Below, one piece after another: positions 38,005-44,400 of a stretch of 44,400 nucleotides of DNA. The notes beneath the pieces were generated by a model. It was not told where the DNA came from. It made no database searches and saw only the letters and a program-made list of their open reading frames with translations. The DNA is from Kofleriaceae bacterium (GTDB lineage: Bacteria; Myxococcota_A; Polyangia; Haliangiales; Haliangiaceae): assembly GCA_022842285.1 (NCBI GenBank), contig JALHPV010000022.1, positions 1 to 44,400 on the forward strand, in the 5' to 3' direction. The position numbers and the translations under genes were made by a program. Each line of letters starts with the position of its first letter. The stretch's first letter is position 1.

Positions 38005-39438
38005 ATGTATAGGGCGCCACCCGCCGTGCGCGACCTCTACGGACCCGTCCTCGCCAACGTCTTATTTCCAGCGTTCGAGGCCCTGCGCGGCCGGCCCACG
38101 ATCCCGCTCCTGCGGCAGCTCCAGACGAGCCAGTGGTGGTCGATCGACCGCCTCCGCGAGCAGCAGCTCGGGCAGCTGCGGCGCCTGCTGCGCCATGCGC
38201 ACGCGCACACCCGCTATTACCGGAAGGTCCTCGACGAGCGCGGCCTGTCGCCCGAGGTCCCGTCGCTGGAGTCGCTGCAGCTGCTCCCACTGCTCGACCG
38301 GCCGACGCTGATGGCGACCCTCGACGATCGCACGACCGATGCGCCGCCGTTCGTCTCCATCGTGAAGGGCACGAGCGGCTCGAGCGGTGCCCCCGTCACC
38401 GTCAAGTACAACGCCGAGTCACGGCACTGGCGCGATGCCACCCGCTGGCGCGGCTACGGCTGGGGCGGTTACCAGATCGGCAAGCGCGCGCTGCACTACT
38501 GGGGCATGACGCCACCGTCGAAGCAGTGGCACAAGCGGACGAAGGTCGCGATCGATCGCGCCTTCAAGCGCGACCTCTACATCGACTGCACGCCGCGCGG
38601 CGACGACGCCCTGCAGGCGGTGGTGCGGGCCATCGAGACCTTCAAGCCCGAGGTGATCGTCGCGTACGCCGCCGGGGCCGCCGCGCTGGCGCGGTTCATC
38701 GTCGCGCAGCGCCTGCGCACGTGGCGGGATATCCCGATCCTGCTCGGCGCCGAGCGCGTGTGGCCCAACGATCGCGAGCTCATGGAGCAGGCCTTCGGGC
38801 CCGTGTTCGAGACGTACGGCTGCCGCGAAGTGATGATGATCGCCTCGGAGTGCGACGCACACGCCGGCATGCACGAGTCGATGGAGACGATGATCGTCGA
38901 GCTGCTCGTGCGCGACGCCAATGGGACCGTGCGGACCGCGAAGCCCGGCGAGACCGGCGAGGTCGCGATCACCGACCTGCACAACCTCGCCTGCCCGATG
39001 ATCCGCTACGTGAACGGCGACCTCGCCGTCGCCCGCGCCTACGAGCCGTGTCCGTGTGGTCGCGGCCTGGCGCGCCTTGGCCCGATCGATGGCCGCGTGA
39101 CCGAGACCCTGCGCGATGGCCAGGGCCGGGCCGTCGGTGGCCTCGTCTTCAACATCCTCCTCGGCGTGATCGAGCACGCGGCCAAGCAGTTCCAGGTCGT
39201 GCAGAAGCTCGATGGCAGCGTCGTGATGAAGGTCGTGCCGATGCAGGCCGGCGCGCTGATCCCTGACGCCGCGCGCGCCGAGATCGATGGCTTTGCCGCG
39301 AAGTACCTGCCCGGCGCGCCGTTCACGATCGAGTACGTCGACGACATTCCGCTCTCCGCGGCCGGCAAGCGCCGCGTCGTCGTGGTCGAGCGCCCGGAAA
39401 ACAAGTCCGACTTAATTTCGGCGCAGATTGCGCATTAA
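38005..39438 (+). CDS. Phenylacetate-CoA-ligase-like / CapK family adenylate-forming enzyme
   Basis: A 477-residue ANL-superfamily enzyme. The nucleotide loop is VKGTSGSSGAPVTVKYNAES. The central motifs are ETYGCREVMMIASECDAHAG and GETGEVAITDLHNLACPMIR, then YVNGDLAVARAYEPCPCGRG. CapK/PaaK proteins adenylate carboxylates and sometimes serve in capsule or surface-polymer synthesis. The pairing with a deacetylase-like gene in divergent orientation suggests surface glycan modification rather than phenylacetate catabolism. I chose the ATG at 38005; a GTG at 37996 also exists. The 3' end runs into a nested inverted repeat that includes the stop codon. Confidence 0.85.
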   Translation: MYRAPPAVRDLYGPVLANVLFPAFEALRGRPTIPLLRQLQTSQWWSIDRLREQQLGQLRRLLRHAHAHTRYYRKVLDERGLSPEVPSLESLQLLPLLDRPTLMATLDDRTTDAPPFVSIVKGTSGSSGAPVTVKYNAESRHWRDATRWRGYGWGGYQIGKRALHYWGMTPPSKQWHKRTKVAIDRAFKRDLYIDCTPRGDDALQAVVRAIETFKPEVIVAYAAGAAALARFIVAQRLRTWRDIPILLGAERVWPNDRELMEQAFGPVFETYGCREVMMIASECDAHAGMHESMETMIVELLVRDANGTVRTAKPGETGEVAITDLHNLACPMIRYVNGDLAVARAYEPCPCGRGLARLGPIDGRVTETLRDGQGRAVGGLVFNILLGVIEHAAKQFQVVQKLDGSVVMKVVPMQAGALIPDAARAEIDGFAAKYLPGAPFTIEYVDDIPLSAAGKRRVVVVERPENKSDLISAQIAH

Positions 39439-39449
39439 CTAAGTCGGAC
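39405..39449. repeat. Nested inverted repeat spanning a stop codon
   Basis: The outer arms gtccgactta (39405-39414) and taagtcggac (39440-39449) pair perfectly. The inner arms gcgca (39421-39425) and tgcgc (39429-39433) form a second hairpin. The ligase stop TAA (39436-39438) lies in the loop, and the GTG of the next gene begins 13 bases after the right arm. It may be a terminator-like structure, an operator or a small mobile element. Confidence 0.6.
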
Positions 39450-39462
39450 ATAATCATCTGGC

Positions 39463-40431
39463 GTGCGAGTCCCCGTCATCGTGCTCACCGGCTTCCTCGG
39501 AGCCGGCAAGACGACGCTGCTGAACGCGCTGCTCGCGCGCCGCGCGGCGCGCAACGCCCCGGGCAAGGTGGGCGTGGTCGTCAACGAGCTCGGCGAGGTC
39601 GGGATCGATGGCGCGTTGTTGAGTGCGGGCACGGATGCGAAGCAGATCGAGCTGCCGGGGGGCTGCGTGTGCTGCGTGATGGGCGACGACCTGGGAGGCT
39701 CGCTCGTCGAGCTCGTCGACAGCACGCCCGGCATCGAGTCGATCATCCTCGAGACGACGGGGGTCGCCGAGCCGATCGGCATCGCGTGGGCGCTGCAGCG
39801 GCCCGGGGTGGTCGACCGCGTGCGGCTCGCGGCGGTCGTCACCCTCGTCGACACGACGAACTTCATCGCCTCGCGGCCGGTGTCGGTGGCGGTCGACGCA
39901 CAGGTGGCATATGCCGACATCTGCCTCGTGACGAAGGCGTCGCTCGCCGAGGGCAACGTCGCGTCAGTTCTGGCGACGATCGAGACACTCGCGCCGCGCG
40001 CCCTCGTGGAAATTCGAGACACGATCGGGCACGCCGCCTACCTCGACGAGCTCCTCGCGGATCCCGATCTCGAGCGTGCCAACCCGGATCCCGGTGAGCC
40101 CACCCACGTTCACGACGACACGTGTCGGCATTCCCACAGCCACGCTGCACACGGAATCGACAGCGTGTGGGTCGCCGCCGACGCTGCCCTCGACATCGAG
40201 GAGCTCGAGGACCAGCTCGCCGCCCTCCCTCCCAACTACGTGAGGATCAAGGGAATCGTCCGCGATCCGGGGGGCGCGTGGTTCGCGGTGCACCGCGTCG
40301 GGCCCCGTGTGTCGAGCGAGCCCGTCGAAACACCGAAAGCGTGGCAACCGCGCATCGTTGCGCTGGGTCCATTGGTCGAGGCCGCTCCGCTGACGGCCTG
40401 CGTCGCCGAGGCTGCCCGGATGGTCGGGTAA
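39463..40431 (+). CDS. COG0523 (CobW/ZNG1-type) metallochaperone GTPase
   Basis: A 322-residue GTPase beginning at GTG. Walker A is LTGFLGAGKTTLLNAL. The metal-binding Cys-x-Cys-Cys site is ELPGGCVCCVMGDDL, and the next conserved piece is LETTGVAEPIG. The usual Asn/Thr-Lys-x-Asp guanine motif reads LVTKASLAE, with Ser in place of Asp. A His-rich segment (HVHDDTCRHSHSHAAHG) at about residues 210-227 probably binds zinc, cobalt or nickel. The C-terminal domain (VRIKGIVRDPGGAWFAVHRV) is normal. Such proteins deliver metal to target enzymes; no target or zinc-uptake gene is nearby. It starts just after the nested inverted repeat. Confidence 0.92.
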   Translation: MRVPVIVLTGFLGAGKTTLLNALLARRAARNAPGKVGVVVNELGEVGIDGALLSAGTDAKQIELPGGCVCCVMGDDLGGSLVELVDSTPGIESIILETTGVAEPIGIAWALQRPGVVDRVRLAAVVTLVDTTNFIASRPVSVAVDAQVAYADICLVTKASLAEGNVASVLATIETLAPRALVEIRDTIGHAAYLDELLADPDLERANPDPGEPTHVHDDTCRHSHSHAAHGIDSVWVAADAALDIEELEDQLAALPPNYVRIKGIVRDPGGAWFAVHRVGPRVSSEPVETPKAWQPRIVALGPLVEAAPLTACVAEAARMVG

Positions 40432-40470
40432 GCGTCGGGCATCCGCCTTGCTAACTCGCTCGTACACTCC

Positions 40471-41547
40471 ATGATGCGCGCGCTCGCTGTCGGACTGCTG
40501 GTCGCTGCCTCGGCGTGCGCCCGCGAGCCGATCCAGGTCGAGACGCAGGCGCCTGTCGGGGACTACGGCGCCGGCGAGCTCCGCACCGCCATCGACAAGT
40601 TCGTCACCGCGGGACGCACGCCCGCGGCGTTCAACGAGCTCTCGGCCAGGGTGCTCGAGCTGCGGCCGGGGATGGATCGCACCGTCGCCGAGCAGTCCGA
40701 GCTGAAGCTCGTCACGCTCGCCCTCCAGCCCGTGCAGTCGGTCAGCGCCAGACCGATCGCGGAGCAGGTGACCGCGCTCGCCCTCACCGTGTGGCCGATG
40801 CTCCTCGCGCCATCGATCGAAGCTGACGCCGTGCTCATGCAGCGCGACCCGAAGGCGGCGGAGCTCATGCCGCGCGCGAAGGAGACCGCGGCGCAGTACC
40901 TCCAGCGCCTCTGCGGCGGCCCGCTCGCGAGCGACTGCAAGCAGATCGTCCCCGAGCACCAGGGGGCCATCGTCGGTGCCCTCGCTGTCCGTCGCGCCAC
41001 CGAGCGCGCGCGCAATGCCGTCGCCGGATGCCTGATGTGCGGCACCGAGCCCGGCTGGCACGAAGCCGTCCGCGGCTGGGAAGCCCAGGACCGCATGATG
41101 AACTCTGCCGTCCACGAGGTGGAGCGCATCGCTGATCCCGCGAACTGGCCCACCGCGGGCAACGCCTCCGAGGTCATGCCATCGCTCCCCTCGGCGCAGC
41201 TCGACTCGATCGGCGCCGTCGTCATCGGTGGCCAGCGCTACGCCGGCTCCGAGCGCATCGCCGCCTTCCGCGACCTCCGCGGCACCGCCAACGCGATCGC
41301 CTTGCATCTTCGCCCCGAGCTGTCGCTCGCGCAGGTGAAGGGCCTCATCGTCGACGCGAAGGCATCTGGGGCGAGCAAGATCGCCGTCGTCGCTCGTCTC
41401 CCCGTGTACCCGTGGGAGCCCCGCGTGTACTGGCTCAGCGAGTCCGGCACCACGCGCGCCGGCCTGCGCCTGACCGATTCGCTGCAGCTCCTGCTGCACA
41501 CCGTCGATCACGTCGCCGGCCCCGGCGCGGTCGCTCGCGTCGATTAG
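40471..41547 (+). CDS. Lipoprotein with ExbD-like C-terminal segment, unknown function
   Basis: A 358-residue lipoprotein (MMRALAVGLLVAASACAREP; lipobox ASAC). A helical region (about residues 40-220) contains the Cys-rich GCLMCGTEPGWHEAV (Cys-x2-Cys). The C-terminal ~110 residues, SLAQVKGLIVDAKASGASKI followed by AVVARLPVYPWEPRVYW, resemble the periplasmic half of ExbD/TolR, but without a TolQ/R partner or membrane anchor beyond the signal. The Cys-x2-Cys may bind metal or be oxidised. I know no characterised homologue. It follows the metallochaperone gene by 39 bases on the same strand. Confidence 0.68.
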   Translation: MMRALAVGLLVAASACAREPIQVETQAPVGDYGAGELRTAIDKFVTAGRTPAAFNELSARVLELRPGMDRTVAEQSELKLVTLALQPVQSVSARPIAEQVTALALTVWPMLLAPSIEADAVLMQRDPKAAELMPRAKETAAQYLQRLCGGPLASDCKQIVPEHQGAIVGALAVRRATERARNAVAGCLMCGTEPGWHEAVRGWEAQDRMMNSAVHEVERIADPANWPTAGNASEVMPSLPSAQLDSIGAVVIGGQRYAGSERIAAFRDLRGTANAIALHLRPELSLAQVKGLIVDAKASGASKIAVVARLPVYPWEPRVYWLSESGTTRAGLRLTDSLQLLLHTVDHVAGPGAVARVD

Positions 41548-42552
41548 CTAGCGTCGCGGCAAGCCCGGGTTCGCGAGTCGCACGCGATACAGCGAGGTCC
41601 GCGCCGTGATGTAGAGCGTGCGGTGATCGGCGTCGCCGAAGGCGCAGTTCGAGGGCTGCTCGGGGACGTCGATGGTGCCCCACGCCTCGCCGGTCGACGA
41701 GAACACCTCGACCCCAGCGGTCGACGTCACGAACACGTTGCCGTCCTCGTCGATGGCGAGCCCGTCGGCCCCGCCGGCGGTCGACGCGTGCACCGTACGC
41801 GTGCCGAGCGCCCCGTCGGGGCCGACCGGAAACCGGTAGACCTCGCCGTCGGCGGTGTCGGCGACGTAGAGCGTCGTGCCGTCGGGAGACAGTCCGATGC
41901 CATTCGGACGCGCCGAGAGCGGACCGCGGTGCTCCGCGGTGAGGACGTTGGACGGCGACAACCGAAACACGCCCATGAAGTCGAGCTCGGCGGCGGGCGG
42001 TTGGATGCCGTAGGGCGGATCCGTGAAGTACACGGTCCCGTCATCGGCGACGACGACATCGTTGGGCGAGTTGAGCCGGTCGCCCTCGAACGTCGATGCG
42101 ATCGCGACGCCGGCCCGCGTCACGTCACGTGCCCCATGGCGGGCGGCGTAGAGCATGCCGGCCGCGTCGACGGCGAGGCCATTGGCGTTCGCGCTCGGCC
42201 GCGTCAACACCGTGGCCGCGCCGGGGCCGGGCACGTACTGGTAGATGGTGTTCGCCGGGATGTCGGTGAACACGAGGTCTCCCTCGGTGTCGCGCCACTG
42301 CGGGCCCTCCGTGAACATGAAGCCGCCTTGCACCCGCTCGACGGTGCCGACGCCGACGAGCGGATCGCCCCCGCCGCCGGGACCGTCCGGGCTATCGGCA
42401 GGCGGACCATCGGCGGTCGGCGCATCCGCACTTGCCGCGTCCGGAAGCGTGGCTGGATCGCCATCACACCCCGCGGCGAGGGCGCTCGCGATCAACCACG
42501 GGGTCACGGCGCGAGAGCGGGGGACACGGGCAAGGAGCGAGGATGGAGGCAT
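41548..42552 (-). CDS. SMP-30/gluconolactonase-like lipoprotein
   Basis: A 334-residue lipoprotein (SRAVTPWLIASALAAGCDGD; lipobox AAGC). After a Pro/Asp-rich linker, a six-bladed propeller contains FTEGPQWRDTEGDLVFTDIP, PSANANGLAVDAAGMLYAAR, SPNDVVVADDGTVYFTDPPY and RPNGIGLSPDGTTLYVADTA. The Glu of FTEGP, Asn of SPND and Asp of the LSPDG-type blade are the expected divalent-metal ligands of SMP-30 lactonases. It probably hydrolyses a lactone or acts as a binding propeller in the envelope. It is divergent from the selenoprotein operon, with 120 bases between the starts. Its stop directly abuts the previous gene's stop. Confidence 0.85.
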   Translation of the reverse strand: MPPSSLLARVPRSRAVTPWLIASALAAGCDGDPATLPDAASADAPTADGPPADSPDGPGGGGDPLVGVGTVERVQGGFMFTEGPQWRDTEGDLVFTDIPANTIYQYVPGPGAATVLTRPSANANGLAVDAAGMLYAARHGARDVTRAGVAIASTFEGDRLNSPNDVVVADDGTVYFTDPPYGIQPPAAELDFMGVFRLSPSNVLTAEHRGPLSARPNGIGLSPDGTTLYVADTADGEVYRFPVGPDGALGTRTVHASTAGGADGLAIDEDGNVFVTSTAGVEVFSSTGEAWGTIDVPEQPSNCAFGDADHRTLYITARTSLYRVRLANPGLPRR

Positions 42553-42672
42553 CGTGCGGGACGAGGATAGGGCCGTCCGCTCCGCGGGACCAGCGCCGAG
42601 CAGGCCGGTCGCGGCGCGGGGAACTCGCGCGTGCCCGTGTAACCTCGGACGCCGTGGTACGTAGGCTCCGGC

Positions 42673-43974
42673 ATGCGCGCCCTCGCCGTCGTACTCGCCG
42701 CTGTCAGCTGGCTCGGTTTCGCCGCGGCTCCGGCAGCGGCGCAATGCACGACCTGAGTGAATCCCGCGCTCCCGGGCGGAGCGGATGGCGCTGTTGACGC
42801 CCCGGACACCGATGGGTGGCTGGTCTCGTCGCGCCTGGCGTACACGTTCGTGCCCTACGGAGAGCTCCAGCAGGGCACCGCGGATGCACCGAATCCCAGC
42901 GACCTCGCGATCGCGGTTCACCTCGGTTCGCTCCAGGCGACCGCCGTCGCACCGACCGGCACCTCGCTCGACCTCCAGCTTCCGTTCGGGTCCCTGCGCA
43001 CGACGTCGCTGGTCGGCGCACGCACGGATCGCGGGCTCGGAGATCTCGAGCTGCGGATCCGGCAGAGCTCCTCGCGGTGGCTGCGGCGACCGCGCTTGGG
43101 CGCCACCGTTGGTCTCGCCCTGCCGACCGGCGACTACGTGGCGCGCAGTGGCGCCGCGAACCTCCCGCCCGAAGCGGTGACGCTCGCGCTGGGGCGCGGG
43201 ACCGTCTGGCTCATTGGCGAGGCCGATGCGCAGGTCGCGATCGCGACCCGCGGCTCCGTGTTCACTCAGCTCTCGGGACGAGCGCCGCTCGGTCGCACGA
43301 GTGATGACTTCTCGTGGGGAGCCGAGCTGCGCGCGAGCGTGGGGGGCACCTTCGTCGCCTCGAGCCGCTGGTCGCTCCTCGGGACGGTCGACCTGCAGTG
43401 GCGAGGAGGGGCGACCGAGCCCGACCCCTTCTCGAGCATGCGGCTCGAGAGCGCGAATGCGGGCGGCGTGTGGTTCACGGCGAGCCCCGCGGTGCGGTGC
43501 GCCGTCACATCCGAGCTCGCGATCACGGCCGGCGCGCGGCTCGCCCTCGCCGCCGATGTCACCGGCAATCAACTCGTCCCGCAGGCCGGTGGCTTCGTGG
43601 CCCTCTCGCTGTCGCGGGCGGTGGCCTCGCCGCCGGCAGCTCGTCGGTCCGAGGAACCGGTGGCGCGCGCACCCACCGGGCGCATCGTCGTCGTGGACTA
43701 CTGGGCCACGTGGTGCAAGCCGTGCGAACAGATCGACGCCGACCTGCGTGCGGCCGAGTCCCGCTGGGACGACGTGCAGATCGAGCGGGTCGACGCGACG
43801 GAGTGGCCTGATCCCGCCGCGCCTGCCCTTCCCATCGGGGCGAGCGGCCTACCGGTGGTAGAGATCTATGATGCGAGGGGGCAGCGAACCCACTTGCTGG
43901 TTGGTACCGATGCCACCCGTGTAGTCGAGATCGTCGACTCGATCCGGTCGTCCCCGAAAGGAATCACACCATGA
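42673..43974 (+). CDS. Putative selenoprotein: secreted beta-barrel with N-terminal CxxU and C-terminal thioredoxin domain
   Basis: A 433-residue protein if the in-frame TGA at 42754-42756 is read as Sec28. The N-terminus MRALAVVLAAVSWLGFAAAP is a clear signal peptide with cleavage near AAA|QC. The next residues are Gln-Cys25-Thr-Thr-Sec28-Val-Asn-Pro, giving a Cys-x2-Sec pair. Residues ~30-320 alternate hydrophobic and polar and look like an outer-membrane barrel (LVSSRLAYTFVPYGELQQG). The last ~105 residues form a thioredoxin domain with WATWCKPC (Cys348, Cys351) and cis-Pro394 in GLPVVEIYD. Starting at the GTG after the TGA would lose the signal, so it is rejected. A SECIS-like hairpin follows the TGA, and the end overlaps the next gene as ATGA. 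Confidence 0.8.
42767..42783 (+). promoter_or_regulatory. SECIS-like hairpin for the first selenoprotein
   Basis: Beginning 10 bases after the TGA, CGCTCC and GGAGCG form a 6-bp stem around the loop CGGGC. GG is in the loop at +18/+19 from the TGA. Bacterial SECIS elements have a short stem-loop with a conserved G near the start of the loop at about this distance, and bind SelB. The geometry is identical to that at 44248-44264. Confidence 0.72.
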
Positions 43975-44400
43975 AGCTCGCCCTTACCTCCTCGCTCCTG
44001 ATCTCGCTTTCGGTCATGGCCTTCGCCTGCGGAGGCACCCCCAGCTCTGATCCCGACGGCGTCGGAAGCGGCGAGCCCGACGCGCCGATCGCGATGATCG
44101 ACTCGAGCATGACCTCCGACCGACCGGCGTGGATGCTCGAGGATGTCCAGCCCGAGTCACCGCGCGCAGGGCAGACGTACGGCCTCGACACGTTCGGCAA
44201 CAAGACCGTTGTCGTGGTCTTGCTGGAAGGGTTTTGAAGCGCCTGTCGGTCCCAGGCTGGGACCATCGATGCACTGGTGACGGGGCTGCGCGACGACGGT
44301 TACCCCGTCGAGCTCGTGGTCCTGTCGGACGCGAACGCGACGGATTTCGTCGGGAGAACGGCGGTGCCGATCTTCCGCGATCCATCGGGGACGCGGATGG
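43971..44400 (+). CDS. Putative selenoprotein: thioredoxin-fold lipoprotein with UxxC (partial, runs off window)
   Basis: The frame opens with a lipoprotein signal (MKLALTSSLLISLSVMAFAC; Cys20). After a linker rich in Asp/Ser/Pro comes GNKTVVVVLLEGF. A TGA at 44235-44237 follows as Sec89, then Ser-Ala-Cys92-Arg-Ser-Gln. The frame continues open to the window end for 163 bases with clear thioredoxin-fold character: GYPVELVVLSDANATDF and the cis-Pro133 of TAVPIFRDPSG. The Sec-x2-Cys pair lies at the start of the expected helix after the first core strand, as in thioredoxins and peroxiredoxin-like redoxins. The ribosome site GAAAGGA precedes the ATG, which overlaps the previous stop as ATGA. Confidence 0.82.
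44248..44264 (+). promoter_or_regulatory. SECIS-like hairpin for the second selenoprotein
   Basis: Beginning 10 bases after the TGA, GGTCCC and GGGACC form a 6-bp stem around AGGCT; the closing A-T can add a seventh pair. The 17-base unit has the same length as the core of the E. coli fdhF SECIS and shares AGG at the start of the loop (recalled knowledge). Confidence 0.78.

Noticed and set aside
42620-42645. A GGAACT sequence upstream of the selenoprotein genes as an ECF-type -35 element
   Set aside because: No convincing matching -10 was seen at 16-17 bases; chance occurrence is likely in this G+C-rich sequence.
42757-43974. A GTG start immediately after the TGA for the barrel-thioredoxin gene
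   Set aside because: It would leave an envelope-type barrel without a signal peptide and abandon a perfect in-frame signal peptide just upstream.
43971-44237. The TGA at 44235 as a true stop for an 88-residue lipoprotein
   Set aside because: The frame continues with coherent thioredoxin-fold sequence, a partner Cys at spacing 3 and a SECIS-like hairpin.

Overview
The window is about 70 % G+C with dense, mostly non-overlapping genes on both strands. Several traits point to a predatory or soil-type member of the Myxococcota, perhaps near Haliangium/Kofleriaceae: many lipoproteins with Asp/Ala/Pro-rich linkers after the lipobox, a transmembrane Ser/Thr kinase with a PEGA-like tail, a sigma-54 activator with a GAF domain, a PafB/PafC-like WYL pair, and a SWIM/SNF2 helicase. 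This placement is an inference from gene style. No rRNA, tRNA or CRISPR array was seen.

Layout. 1-118 holds the tail of an IS1182-like transposase. 185-2216 is a WYL regulator pair. 2240-9013 has a small outer-membrane protein, an MFS transporter, an alpha/beta hydrolase, a sigma-54 activator coupled to a metallo-beta-lactamase-fold hydrolase, and a Wzx-like flippase. 9125-12673 holds a haemoglobin-cupredoxin lipoprotein, a barrel-like envelope protein and a propeller-like lipoprotein. 12684-17850 has a DUF1415 protein, an SPFH protein, a CNNM/CorC protein, and a greB-cardiolipin synthase operon. 18086-20331 is accessory in character: an AAA/DUF4143 ATPase behind a 28-bp palindrome, pterin carbinolamine dehydratase, and a Uma2 nuclease. 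20335-24480 has gluQRS, a DUF882 peptidase-like protein, and an acyl-CoA dehydrogenase coupled to an Omp85-like protein. 24477-28321 has lipoproteins, a divergent cytidylyltransferase / CDP-alcohol phosphotransferase pair for an unusual phospho-alcohol lipid, and a parvulin. 28335-29062 is a VapBC module. 29123-36890 has a large lipoprotein, the SNF2 helicase, an ECF sigma/anti-sigma pair, a small unknown protein, and the Ser/Thr kinase. 36898-39438 is a divergent deacetylase-like / CapK-like ligase pair. 39463-42552 has a COG0523 metallochaperone GTPase, an unknown lipoprotein and an SMP-30-like lactonase.

The most striking region is the right edge (42673-44400). Two translationally coupled genes are each interrupted by one in-frame TGA. 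In each, the TGA lies beside a Cys at CxxC spacing (C-T-T-U and U-S-A-C). In each, a 6-bp stem with a 5-nt loop begins exactly 10 nt after the TGA and carries GG in the loop, the geometry of a bacterial SECIS. I read them as two tandem selenoproteins. The first is a secreted beta-barrel protein with an N-terminal CxxU and a C-terminal thioredoxin domain (WCKPC). The second is a thioredoxin-fold lipoprotein with UxxC, cut off by the window end. Together they look like an outer-membrane or periplasmic selenium-dependent redox module. A conventional annotation would miss it, because it would start the first gene at a GTG after the TGA and end the second at the TGA.
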